From an uncultured Collinsella sp. (GTDB taxonomy: Bacteria > Actinomycetota > Coriobacteriia > Coriobacteriales > Coriobacteriaceae), in the NCBI GenBank assembly GCA_958433005.1, contig CAUAWV010000001.1:62001-126000 (forward strand): 64,000 nucleotides of DNA. The letters are read 5' to 3'. The notes below the pieces were generated by a model. The model saw only the letters and a list, made by a program, of their open reading frames with translations, made no database searches and had not been told where the DNA came from. This document shows positions 26,177-34,491 of this stretch, piece after piece. Position 1 is the first letter of the stretch. Each line of letters begins with the position of its first letter. The position numbers and the translations under genes are program-made.

Positions 26177-29059
26177 CTAAATAAATACGTCGACGAGGAT
26201 GGGCATAAGGTTGAGCAGGCCAAACACCAGCGCCACGCCCCATCCGAGCTTAAAGCAGCTGCGCCAGGTGCTGCGCGCGAAGGTGTTGTCGATCAGCACC
26301 TCGACAAAATACGTCACGGCCATCACGACCAGGGCTACGACCCAGCTCACGGGGTTGTCCCAAACAAAGAACATGCCCACCCACATCAAAAACAGTACGG
26401 TCTCGCACCAGTGCATAAGGGTCATCTTGGCCAGCGTGCCGCCGCTCACCTCGGTGGCGACGCCCTGGACGATCTCCTGATGCGCGTGATGCGAGTACGA
26501 AAGGTCAAACGGCGACTTGCGCAGCTTGATGGTAAGCACCGCGAGCAGTGCGAGGAAAATGGGCGCGCTGTACACGATGATGGGGGCCGACTGCCCCGTC
26601 ACGGCAATGGAATCGAAGCTATCGGTGGCAAGGTACAGGCCCACACTCATCAGCAGAACGGCGGGCTCGTAACTCATAACCTGCAGCAGCTCGCGGTCGG
26701 CGCCAACCTGGGCAAACGGGCTTTGCGTCGAGGCGGACGCCAGCACCACAAAGATCGCGGCGAGCGTCACCATAAAGGCGCACAGCAGCGTGTTGGAGCC
26801 CGACACAAAGATGCCGCCGCCCACCACGGTAAAGATGAGCGCGCACGCCATATAGGTGTCGTCCATGGTGTTTACGCTGGCAGGGGCCTTGCGCAGCAGC
26901 TTGGCAACGTCGTAGAAGGGCTGCAGCAGGCGCGGGCCCACGCGGCCCTGCATGCGAGCCGAAAGCTTACGGTCAAGGCCGTCGATCAGGCCGCCCACAA
27001 GCGGCGCCAGCAAGGCAAACGCCACGGTGCCCATAAAGATGCCCACGACACCCGAACCTTCAAAGTACTTACCGCGCAACACCGAGGGCGCGCTCATGGC
27101 AAGTCTCTCGGGCCCAATCCACGCGCAACACAGCAGCGCAAACAAGATAATGCTGCAGCACACGACGCTACCCGCGGGGCCGATACGCTTCTCGCCAAGG
27201 GCATCCTCCGAGTACCAATTGCGCTTTTCGGCCTTCACCTCGTGTCCCATCGAGCCACGGAAATGGCGATATTTGTCGGTCCCCACACCCGAAAGGTACA
27301 CGTTGACGTGCGGCTTATTGCTCACGCGGAATGAAGTCAGCAGCACCACGGCGATAAAAGCCACGATAACCACCATCAGATACATGGCATCCTTGCCAAT
27401 AACGTACGGCACGCGACCAAACACCATGGCCAAGTAAGGCGACACCAGACCGCTCGAGATAACCGGAAACGCCACGCAGCACAGAATCAGCAGCGCGGCG
27501 ATGGTGTTGAGCGCCATCCATTCGGTCTTATGGACATTGACCTCAACGTTTTGAGCCGTGGGGTCGACGCCCGAAAGCTTGGCAAGCCACTTGCCCCAGA
27601 AGAAGAACGTCGCGGCCGAGCCAAAGGCAAGCACCATGATCATGAGCACGTTGCCGGTCTGGGCAAACGCCACCAGGGCGCCCCACTTGGACACGAGCAT
27701 GCCAAACGGGGCCACGAACATGCCCATAATGCCCAGCATCATCAGGCGCGTCAGGTGCGGCATGCGGCTGAACATGCCGTCCATGTCCTCGATATTGCGG
27801 CTGCCGATATGATGCTCGGCCGTGCCCACGCACAGGAACAGCAGCGACTTTGCCACCGTATGGAACAGGATCAGGAAGATCGCGGCCCACACGGCCTCGG
27901 GCGCGCCGACACCCAAGCAAGCACTGATGAGGCCCAAGTTGGAAATGGTGGAGTACGCGAGGACGCGTTTGGCGTTGCTCTGCGAGATGGCCATGAGGGC
28001 AGCGAGCAAAAACGTGATGGCACCCACGCTCGTGACCATAAAGCCGGTCACGGGATAGATGGCATAGAGCGGGCTGAGCTTGACCATCAGGAACACGCCG
28101 GCTTTGACCATGGTTGACGAGTGCAGCAGGGCACTCGTGGGCGTGGGGGCAACCATGGCACCCAATAGCCAAGTGTGGAACGGCATCTGTGCGGCCTTGG
28201 TGAGCGCGGCAAGCGACAGCAACAGGACCGGCATCACCAGCAGCGCGGATTGCGCGGTTCCGGCGCTGGAAAGCTCGATCATGCCCGAGATGGTCAGCGG
28301 CATGCCGTCAACGTGCAGGTACATGAGTCCGGCCAAAAACGCGATGCCGCCCAGCATGTTGAGGATGATCTGGGTGAAAGCGTTTTTTATGGCCTCGGGC
28401 GTGCGCGTGTAGCCAATCATGAGGAACGAGCACACGGTGGTGATTTCCCAGCCGCAGAACAGCCACTCGAGGTTGTCGCTCGTCACGATGACGAACATGG
28501 CCGAGAGGAACAGGAACATAAGCGCCAGGAACTGCGGGCGACGGTCGGGCGCGGTCTGCCCGCGCAGCGCGGCCTCGTGCTCGTCATGAGCCTGGAAGTC
28601 CTTCATGTAGCCCAGGGCATACACGCAGATTAGGCTGCCGACGATACCGACGGCGAGGACCATGATCACACTCATGTAGTCCAGGTAGAGCGGCGTCACC
28701 GTGACGGCTTCGGCCGCGGGCAGCGTCATGGCTGCAAAGGCGAGCGAGCCCACCAGCTGAACTATGCCGAGCACCGTGGTGAGCGCGTTCCTATATTTGT
28801 ACGCGTTGTACAGGATGACGGCGCACAGGATGACATCGATGGCGGAGCTGATGATCGAAAGCACATGCGAGGTGCCGGGGGCAACCTCAAAGCTCTGCGG
28901 ACCCGTGCCAAAAAACATGACGGCGACTACAACTGTCACCGCCATAATGATGCCGGAGCCTATGAGCCCCACCGCATCGCGGGCGCGGTCACCGCGCGCG
29001 AGCAGCATGCCCAGCGCCGGTACCAGCGGAAACAGGGTAAGGAAATACAGTAGCGTCAT
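26177..29059 (-). CDS. Fused hydrogenase membrane subunits EchA-EchB (NuoL-like plus NuoH-like)
   Basis: 960 residues in one uninterrupted frame. Residues 1-650 are a NuoL/EchA antiporter-like subunit with about 14-16 helices, the conserved Glu in CGWEITT (about 205), and TKAAQMPFHTWL with Lys 288. Residues about 665-960 are NuoH/EchB-like, with GLDRKLSARMQGRVGP (694-709) and QPFYDVAKLLRK. The linker (about 580-630) is charged and followed by an extra helix. Separate echA and echB are the rule. Here they are one chain, yet operon order otherwise equals echABCDEF. A good GGGGGAG site precedes the ATG. Function: ion translocation coupled to ferredoxin/H+ redox chemistry. Confidence 0.88.
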   Translation of the reverse strand: MTLLYFLTLFPLVPALGMLLARGDRARDAVGLIGSGIIMAVTVVVAVMFFGTGPQSFEVAPGTSHVLSIISSAIDVILCAVILYNAYKYRNALTTVLGIVQLVGSLAFAAMTLPAAEAVTVTPLYLDYMSVIMVLAVGIVGSLICVYALGYMKDFQAHDEHEAALRGQTAPDRRPQFLALMFLFLSAMFVIVTSDNLEWLFCGWEITTVCSFLMIGYTRTPEAIKNAFTQIILNMLGGIAFLAGLMYLHVDGMPLTISGMIELSSAGTAQSALLVMPVLLLSLAALTKAAQMPFHTWLLGAMVAPTPTSALLHSSTMVKAGVFLMVKLSPLYAIYPVTGFMVTSVGAITFLLAALMAISQSNAKRVLAYSTISNLGLISACLGVGAPEAVWAAIFLILFHTVAKSLLFLCVGTAEHHIGSRNIEDMDGMFSRMPHLTRLMMLGIMGMFVAPFGMLVSKWGALVAFAQTGNVLMIMVLAFGSAATFFFWGKWLAKLSGVDPTAQNVEVNVHKTEWMALNTIAALLILCCVAFPVISSGLVSPYLAMVFGRVPYVIGKDAMYLMVVIVAFIAVVLLTSFRVSNKPHVNVYLSGVGTDKYRHFRGSMGHEVKAEKRNWYSEDALGEKRIGPAGSVVCCSIILFALLCCAWIGPERLAMSAPSVLRGKYFEGSGVVGIFMGTVAFALLAPLVGGLIDGLDRKLSARMQGRVGPRLLQPFYDVAKLLRKAPASVNTMDDTYMACALIFTVVGGGIFVSGSNTLLCAFMVTLAAIFVVLASASTQSPFAQVGADRELLQVMSYEPAVLLMSVGLYLATDSFDSIAVTGQSAPIIVYSAPIFLALLAVLTIKLRKSPFDLSYSHHAHQEIVQGVATEVSGGTLAKMTLMHWCETVLFLMWVGMFFVWDNPVSWVVALVVMAVTYFVEVLIDNTFARSTWRSCFKLGWGVALVFGLLNLMPILVDVFI

Positions 29060-29204
29060 ACCATCACTCCCCCATGCAAAAACGCTGCAATTGTTTAACG
29101 TTATAGCTCAATTGAGGAGTAGCGGCGGCAGGTTTTCGGTCAACTGGGGAGTTTTAGGCGTACGGGGTAAGGGCACGCCCGCATTGGAGCAGAGGGGCGG
29201 CAAG

Positions 29205-29228
29205 AAAAATGCGCCCCTGTGGGCGCAC
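29205..29228 (-). terminator. Terminator of the HTH gene
   Basis: On the minus strand GTGCGCCC, ACAG, GGGCGC then ATTTTTC: a short GC stem with T run, 12 bases after the stop codon. Confidence 0.75.
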
Positions 29229-29239
29229 CATCCCGTTTG

Positions 29240-29635
29240 CTATTCCGCCTTTTTAACGCGCGGCTTGCGACCGCGCGGCTTATCAACCAGCGCGGACTCA
29301 CCGCTCTCGCGATACTGGCGGCACCAAGCCTTGACCGAAGACTCGCTGGGAATCTTGTGCTTGATCATGGCCTCGCGAACCGTTAAGCCGTTTTCCAAGC
29401 GGTCCTTGACCACGGCGAGCTTAACTTCGTACGAATAGGTGTGATGATGCGAACCGGCGTTGAGAACGGCGTCGGCACCGCCCACGGCATACGCGCGGGC
29501 CCACTGACGAGCCGTGGCCTGGGGAATGCCAAGCTCCGCGGCGAGGGCGCGATGACCGACCCCCTCTTGGAGGACCTCGACGGCGCGCTGCCTAACCTCG
29601 GGCGCATGCGTGCGAGTCCTAGTTGCTTCCGACAT
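29240..29635 (-). CDS. Stand-alone transposase OrfA-like helix-turn-helix protein
   Basis: About 131 residues with two helix-turn-helix units: EVRQRAVEVLQEGVGHRALA through ARQWARAY, and LAVVKDRLENGLTVREAMIKHKIP through VKAWCRQY. The basic C-terminal end reads RGRKPRVKK. This is the layout of IS3-type OrfA or LZIPper-less HTH_28/HTH_29 proteins. No OrfB/integrase frame, no terminal inverted repeats and no target duplication are seen, so it is either a domesticated regulator or an orphan remnant. ATG 29635 is preferred over GTG 29644 on ribosome-site spacing. Confidence 0.7.
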   Translation of the reverse strand: MSEATRTRTHAPEVRQRAVEVLQEGVGHRALAAELGIPQATARQWARAYAVGGADAVLNAGSHHHTYSYEVKLAVVKDRLENGLTVREAMIKHKIPSESSVKAWCRQYRESGESALVDKPRGRKPRVKKAE

Positions 29636-29972
29636 ACCTGCCACTTCTTAGCCTTAACCGTTAATCTGCTTTCTTACGTGCAAGTTAGATAGTAGCATTT
29701 TACTGTTTGCTCAAAGCAGTTAATTAAAATAGACGCGGTGTTATCTGGGCATTTGGCACCAATTTACGACATTTCTTTATCGATTATTTACGCTGGTAGC
29801 TGACTCGCAGCCAATCGTCATTCGCTTGTCAACAAAATTGGCATCTCTTTATGTCCTTTGGCATAGAGGATATAGTTATTAACCCCTCCCCCAATTATTT
29901 TGAGTAATCGGCAAGGCAGTAGACGTCCTTACTCCTCATGATTACCGCGCATTGCCATCCACCGGAGCAAAA
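29636..29972. other. AT-rich gene-free stretch
   Basis: This interval is clearly poorer in GC than its surroundings and has no supported gene. It probably contains the promoter of the HTH gene on the minus strand, for which only weak matches were seen (TTGAGC with a poor -10). It may mark a past insertion point. Confidence 0.4.
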
Positions 29973-30009
29973 CAAAAAGGGCGGGGCCTGCTGCGCTTGC
30001 AGGCCCCGC
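29973..30009 (-). terminator. Terminator of the old-yellow-enzyme gene
   Basis: GCGGGGCCTG (29981-29990) pairs with CAGGCCCCGC (30000-30009) and is followed on the minus strand by CCTTTTTGTTTTG. Confidence 0.9.
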
Positions 30010-30084
30010 ACCGGTTGACACCCGACGGGACACAGCCGGGCGAGACGGATCCGTGCTACCGTCCCGCCTGGCCGCGATGTTCAG

Positions 30085-32121
30085 CTACAGCTCGTTGGCC
30101 GCGTGATACGCCGTGCGGATGGCGCTCGCAATGTCGGCGGTGCGCTCGCCCGAGCAGTCGCCCACGCAGGTCACGGGCACCGTCACGCCGTCCAGGTCAA
30201 ACGCGTTGGCCTTGGAGCCCACGGCCATCACCACGTAATCGCAGGCGATCTTCACCGGCTCCTCGGCGCCGTCCTCGGTGGTGCGAATGGCCTCCACGCC
30301 CTCGTCGGTAATGGCGGTCAGGCGGGTCTTCGCGTGCTGCTCCACGTTGTGCTCGGCAAAGTCGCTCATGACCAGCGGCAAAATGGTCTCGGACTCGCCC
30401 GCGGCAATCTTGTCGAGCATCTCCACGATCGCCACCTCGCAGCCGTGCTGCAGCAAGTACTCGGCAGTCTCGGTGCCCACCAGGCCACCGCCAATGACGG
30501 CGACGCGTCCCGTAAGCTCCACCTTGCCGGCCAGCACGTCCCAGCTCGAGACGACCTTCCCCGAGTCGGCACCCGGAACGGGGATGACCACGTCGTGCGC
30601 GCCCACGGCCACAATCGCGGCGTCGGCGGCGTTGAGGTCCTCAGTGGTAGCGGCATGGTTGAGCTCAACCTTCACGCCCAGGCCGGGCAGAATCTTCTCG
30701 TAATACTCGACCGAGCGCATGATCTCGTCCTTGCGCGGAGGCGCGGCCGCCAGCACAATCTGGCCGCCCAGATGATCGCTCGCCTCGTAGACGGTCACGT
30801 CGTAGCCGCGCTTGGCCGCCACGCGCGCGGCCTCCAAGCCGGCAATACCGCCGCCCACCACGGCGACCTTCTTGTCGCCCTCGCCCGGCTTGATGGCGAT
30901 GGTCGCCTCGTCGCCGTTCTCGGCATTGAGCACGCACGAGATGTACTTGCGGTTTTGAATCGCGTCGACGCAGCCCTTGTTGCAATTGAGGCACTCGCGA
31001 ATGGGCTCACCCGTGGCGGCCTTCAGCGCAATGTCGGGGTCGCACATGAGCGAGCGGCCGTACGCGATGATATCGGCCGAACCGTCTTCCAGAATCTTCT
31101 CGCCGGCCTCGACCGAAACAACACGGCCGACAGTGGCCACCGGCACGGAGACCAGGGCCTTGACGCGCTCGGCCACGGGCAGCGTCCAGTTGTAGGGCAT
31201 GGCGCCCATGGGCGGAATGGTGTCGCCCATGTTGCCGGTATGGTTGGCCTGTGCAACCTGGATCATGTCGATGCCGGCGCCCTCGAGCAGCTTGGCAAAC
31301 TCGCAGGCCTCATCGGGCTGCAGGCCGCCCTTGCCGCGCGGCGTGCCGTCGGGGTTCTCCATGATCACGGGGAGCTTGTACTCCACCATCAGCTGCGGCG
31401 CGGCTTCCTTAATGGCGGCGACAACCTCGAGCGCATAGCGAACGCGGTTCTCGAACGAGCCACCGTACTCGTCGGTGCGCTGGTTGAGGATGGCCGAGCA
31501 CAGCGAACCCACCAGACGGTCGCCGTGAACCTCGATGGCGTCGATGCCGGCCTGCTGCGCGCGGGCGGCCGAGGCAGCGATGGCCTCCTTGATCTGGGTG
31601 AGCTGCTCTACGCTCGCCTCGTTCACAAAGTGCTGCATGTCGTGGTGCAGCTTGGCGTAGGCCTGCTTGCGGATCTCGTTGGACTCGGCCATCTTGGCGG
31701 CAAAGGTCTCCTCGTCGCCGGCGGCCTTGGCCTCCTGCGCAGCCTTGGCGGCGGCCATGGAACCCATGACCATGCGGCCGACGCCGGGCACGTCGTACTC
31801 GGGGTGGAACAGCTGCAGCGCGACCTTGGCGCCGTGCTTGTGGACGGCGTCGGCCAGTGCCTTAAACGTGGGGATCTGAGCGTCGGTCGCCAGCTTGGGC
31901 GTGGGGCTCGCGGTCATGACGGGAGCGACGTCGCCGATGACGATGTAGCTCGCGCCGCCACGGGCCAGACGCTCGTAAAAGGCCAGGCTGCGCTCGCCGA
32001 TGGAACCGTCGCGCTCCTCGTAGCCGGTGGTAAGCGGCGGGAACATAATGCGGTTCTTGAGCTCAAGGGGGCCAACCGTAATGGGTTGAAGCAGCTTGGA
32101 CGCGGGTGTGGTCATGGACAT
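30085..32121 (-). CDS. NADH:flavin oxidoreductase of the 2,4-dienoyl-CoA reductase / BaiCD type
   Basis: 678 residues. An FMN TIM barrel (about 8-365), then 4Fe-4S ligands C377, C380, C384, C396, an FAD-binding motif VVGGGIAGLEAA (about 421), and an NAD(P) motif VIGGGLVGTETAEYL (about 548). Family members reduce activated C=C bonds (dienoyl-CoA, bile acid enones, enoates). The usual HGAHGYLL catalytic segment reads HGDRLVGSLCSAILNQRTDEYGG, so the Tyr proton donor is missing. A 35-residue helical insert lies near 120-160. The substrate is therefore open. Monocistronic, with its own terminator. Start could be the second ATG (32115). Confidence 0.85.
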   Translation of the reverse strand: MSMTTPASKLLQPITVGPLELKNRIMFPPLTTGYEERDGSIGERSLAFYERLARGGASYIVIGDVAPVMTASPTPKLATDAQIPTFKALADAVHKHGAKVALQLFHPEYDVPGVGRMVMGSMAAAKAAQEAKAAGDEETFAAKMAESNEIRKQAYAKLHHDMQHFVNEASVEQLTQIKEAIAASAARAQQAGIDAIEVHGDRLVGSLCSAILNQRTDEYGGSFENRVRYALEVVAAIKEAAPQLMVEYKLPVIMENPDGTPRGKGGLQPDEACEFAKLLEGAGIDMIQVAQANHTGNMGDTIPPMGAMPYNWTLPVAERVKALVSVPVATVGRVVSVEAGEKILEDGSADIIAYGRSLMCDPDIALKAATGEPIRECLNCNKGCVDAIQNRKYISCVLNAENGDEATIAIKPGEGDKKVAVVGGGIAGLEAARVAAKRGYDVTVYEASDHLGGQIVLAAAPPRKDEIMRSVEYYEKILPGLGVKVELNHAATTEDLNAADAAIVAVGAHDVVIPVPGADSGKVVSSWDVLAGKVELTGRVAVIGGGLVGTETAEYLLQHGCEVAIVEMLDKIAAGESETILPLVMSDFAEHNVEQHAKTRLTAITDEGVEAIRTTEDGAEEPVKIACDYVVMAVGSKANAFDLDGVTVPVTCVGDCSGERTADIASAIRTAYHAANEL

Positions 32122-32256
32122 TCCTCTCTTGTAGGCGCGGCGGCGATGTTGCCGCGTAGTTGTCTAAAGGATATGGCATGGGAGCACAGTGGCGCAACGG
32201 AAATCGGCAGACAGCAGGTAGCGGCAGGTGGATGGGGCGGGGCGGCCCGTCGGTTT

Positions 32257-32393
32257 GTCTCAATCTGTAACAGTAAGGCCCTATTTTGCCGAGCAACTGT
32301 TACAGATTGAGACGAACCAATCTAGCCTGCCGAAACATCTCAATCTGTAACACCTAGCCGCCCAAATCGGGTCTAGATGTTACAGATCGAGAT
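32257..32393. repeat. Tandem pair of long hairpins (CAATCTGTAACA type)
   Basis: First: 32257-32273 with 32297-32313, 17 bases perfect. Second: 32337-32352 with 32378-32393, 16 bases with one mismatch. All four arms share CTCAATCTGTAACA. They lie between the old-yellow-enzyme gene and the tRNA gene, and explain most of that gap. Confidence 0.85.
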
Positions 32394-32442
32394 TTTGTTT
32401 GAGAGGCCGAGAATTGGACCGAAAACACGGTCCCGGAATAAC

Positions 32443-32472
32443 AAAAAAGCTCGCCGGGTAGGCCGACGAGCT
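32443..32472 (-). terminator. Terminator of the tRNA gene
   Basis: AGCTCGTCGG, CCTA, then CCGGCGAGCT and six T residues on the minus strand, 10 bases past the CCA end. Confidence 0.88.
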
Positions 32473-32481
32473 GCAAGTTCT

Positions 32482-32558
32482 TGGTCGCGGGGGCAGGATT
32501 TGAACCTACGACCTCCGGGTTATGAGCCCGGCGAGCTACCAGACTGCTCCACCCCGCA
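32482..32558 (-). tRNA. Initiator tRNA-fMet (CAT)
   Basis: 77 nucleotides including encoded CCA. The cloverleaf is complete: acceptor TGCGGGG/CCCCGCG, D stem GAGC/GCTC, anticodon stem CCGGG/CCCGG with loop CTCATAA, and T stem GTAGG/CCTGC with loop TTCAAAT. Initiator marks are the three G:C pairs in the anticodon stem and the A11:U24 pair. The 1-72 position, usually a C-A mismatch, would be U1-G72 here, which is still weak. It has its own promoter and terminator. Confidence 0.95.
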
Positions 32559-32589
32559 ATGTCTGGGCGCCTCATGTGCGCAAGAAAGA

Positions 32590-32618
32590 ATATTACGCGG
32601 GAGTTCGGTAAGCGGCAA
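32590..32618 (-). promoter_or_regulatory. Promoter of the initiator tRNA
   Basis: On the minus strand TTGCCG, a 17 base spacer and TAATAT. The predicted start point lies about 25 bases before the mature 5' end. Confidence 0.7.
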
Positions 32619-32713
32619 GGAAAATCTCGTAGAGCATAATTCCTTCATATTTAAAACCCCTCAGCCCCTATCACCGTGAACGAATCGCAGCCGAGCGCCG
32701 CCGGCGGCGCGTA

Positions 32714-32719
32714 TACAAT
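32714..32719 (+). promoter_or_regulatory. TACAAT -10 box of coaX
   Basis: TATACAAT lies about 36 bases before the start codon in GC-rich sequence. No -35 match is visible. Confidence 0.4.
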
Positions 32720-32755
32720 GGTGCGCGTCCTTTTACGCCGACACCGGGAGTAGAC

Positions 32756-33529
32756 ATGCTGCTCGCTATCGATATGGGTAACACGCAGACGGCCATGGGT
32801 CTGTTTGACGGAGACGAGCTGGTGCAGTCGTGGCGCATGCCCACCGACCGTTCCTACACCGCCGACGAGATCCACGTGCGTCTGATGGGCTTCTTTAAGA
32901 TGTACGACCTCTCGCTCGGCGCGGTCGACGCGATTGCCTTTGCCGGCGTGGTGCCGCAGCTCTCGCGCGAGTGGCACGCCGTGGCCAAGCGCATCGCGGC
33001 AGACGCCATCGTCATTGGGCCGCAGACTGCCGCCGTGACCAAGCTGCGTGCAGCGCGCCCCCAGGCCGTGGGTGCCGACCGCGTCGCCAACGCCGTTGCG
33101 GCCGAGACTTTCTACGGCGCGCCGGCAATCGTGGTGGACTTTGGCACCGCGACCAATATCGACGTCATCGACGAGGACGGCTATTACATTGGCGGGGCGA
33201 TTGCGCCGGGCATCCGCATCTCCATGGACGCGCTTGCCGCCCGTGCCGCCAAGCTCGCCAGCGTGCCGCTCGAGGCGCCCGAGCACGCCATCGGTCGCGA
33301 CACCGAAGAGTGCATCAAGGTCGGCGCCGTGGTGGGCGCTGCCGCCATGGCCGAGGGCCTGGTCGCGCGCATGAAGCGCGAGCTGGGCCGCGAGGATGCC
33401 ACCGTTATCGCCACGGGCGGTCTCGCCGGCATCGTCGCCGATTCGACCGATGCCTTCGACGTGGTGGACGGCCAACTCACCATCAAGGGCATCTGCGAAA
33501 TCTACCGCCGCATGCAGAAGCTGGGATAG
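32756..33529 (+). CDS. coaX: Type III pantothenate kinase
   Basis: 257 residues, normal length for CoaX. ATP-binding DMGNTQTAMG at 6-15, the GADR motif (about residues 103-106), VVDFGTATNIDVID (about 124-137) and GGAIAPGIRISMDAL are all present. It phosphorylates pantothenate with ATP and is not inhibited by CoA, the first step of coenzyme A synthesis in the cytoplasm. GGGAG precedes the ATG. It is convergent with a biotin-ligase-like gene, a pair that is often linked in other bacteria. Confidence 0.95.
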   Translation: MLLAIDMGNTQTAMGLFDGDELVQSWRMPTDRSYTADEIHVRLMGFFKMYDLSLGAVDAIAFAGVVPQLSREWHAVAKRIAADAIVIGPQTAAVTKLRAARPQAVGADRVANAVAAETFYGAPAIVVDFGTATNIDVIDEDGYYIGGAIAPGIRISMDALAARAAKLASVPLEAPEHAIGRDTEECIKVGAVVGAAAMAEGLVARMKRELGREDATVIATGGLAGIVADSTDAFDVVDGQLTIKGICEIYRRMQKLG

Positions 33530-33564
33530 AGTAAACGCCAGGTCGCAGCAACCAGCCGCCAATC

Positions 33565-33689
33565 CTATTCCTCAAAAACGAAATTGTTTCAATTTTGAGG
33601 AATAGAGACTCCTCGAATACGCCCAGCGCAGCGATATCGTGCATGTTTCCTATTCCTCAAAAACGAAAATTTTTCAGTTTTGAGGAATA
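33565..33689. repeat. Tandem pair of ATTCCTCAAAA hairpins
   Basis: 33565-33577 pairs with 33593-33605 (13 bases), and 33651-33662 pairs with 33678-33689 (12 bases), both perfect. Loops are similar too (ACGAAA, then TTTC or TTTTCAG). They lie between convergent coaX and the biotin-ligase-like gene and may terminate both. Confidence 0.85.
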
Positions 33690-33789
33690 CGGCGCTGGCA
33701 ACCCATTCCCCAGATAGGCGAAACCCTCCCCGGCACAGGCCGAAGAGGGCTTCGTTGTCATCGTTATCTTTGAGCGCGGGCGCCTCGCG

Positions 33790-34491
33790 TTACAGTCCGC
33801 GAATCCGTACGGCCTCGGGCGGAAACTCCTGCTCGCCGGCATCGGTCTTGATGGTCGCGCGACCCCAGATGTCCAGGCCCGCAAACACACCGACCGCAAG
33901 CGGCAAACCGTTGGGCGACACCGCCGCAACCTGACGACCCAGCAGCGGCACCATATCGAAGTACTCACCCAGCACCGGAGCCAGCGGGCCGGCAGCGCCC
34001 TGTGGTGTGTTGGCGGCAACCGCCCAGGTGTCCACGCGGGTCAGCACGGCGGTGGCCAATGCCTCGACCAGCACCTCGTCGGCCATATCCACGCCAAGCT
34101 CACCCAGCGCCGCACGCTCAATATCAACCGTCACTGCGGCAAACATGCCCGCGGCACCGGCACCGCCGTTGACGGCGACGCGCGCGAACGACGTCTCAAA
34201 CGCAGGCGCACCGCACACGATATCGCTCGGCCACTGGATACCTACCTTACCGGCAAGGCCCAACCCCAGCGTCGAAGCCGTGCCCACGAGCGCGTCCATC
34301 ATGCCCATCGCGGCCACAAACGGCAGGCCGTGGAAGGCGTGCATATTCACATCCGGACGCACGACCAGCGAAAACGTCAGCGAAGCATCGCCCGCGTTCC
34401 ATGCGCACCAGCCCGCGGACACGCCCTCGCGGCCCGCGTCACGCGCCGCGTCGAGCTCGGTACCGGCGACAACAGCATTCATCTCGATCAT
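33790..34491 (-). CDS. Biotin-protein ligase-like protein, probably not catalytic
   Basis: 233 residues. The order of segments follows the biotin ligase fold: NAGDASLTFSLVVRP (usual SPxGxLxFSxxLRP), an LPFVAAMGMMDAL helix, GLAGKVGIQWPSDIV (usual IKWPNDLL) and a small C-terminal SH3-like domain (about 180-233). Yet the biotin loop GRGxxGR is replaced by AGREGVSAG, the biotin-contact Lys of KWPND is Gln, and the GKKxAGIL lysine is absent. It starts directly after the folP-folK stop codon. A cofactor-related role is suggested only by coaX and folate neighbours. Confidence 0.6.
   Translation of the reverse strand: MIEMNAVVAGTELDAARDAGREGVSAGWCAWNAGDASLTFSLVVRPDVNMHAFHGLPFVAAMGMMDALVGTASTLGLGLAGKVGIQWPSDIVCGAPAFETSFARVAVNGGAGAAGMFAAVTVDIERAALGELGVDMADEVLVEALATAVLTRVDTWAVAANTPQGAAGPLAPVLGEYFDMVPLLGRQVAAVSPNGLPLAVGVFAGLDIWGRATIKTDAGEQEFPPEAVRIRGL

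Noticed and set aside
23764..29059. Respiratory complex I instead of hydrogenase
   Set aside because: The NuoD-like subunit keeps both CxxC pairs for NiFe, and NuoA, J, K, N, E, F, G homologues are absent.
29205..29972. Complete insertion sequence around the HTH gene
   Set aside because: No OrfB, no terminal inverted repeats and no direct repeats could be found.
32257..32393. Possible CRISPR array
   Set aside because: Only two inverted-arm units, no regular spacers, and no cas genes in the window.
32482..32558. tRNA gene as attachment site of an integrated element
   Set aside because: No integrase gene and no repeated 3' tRNA fragment nearby.
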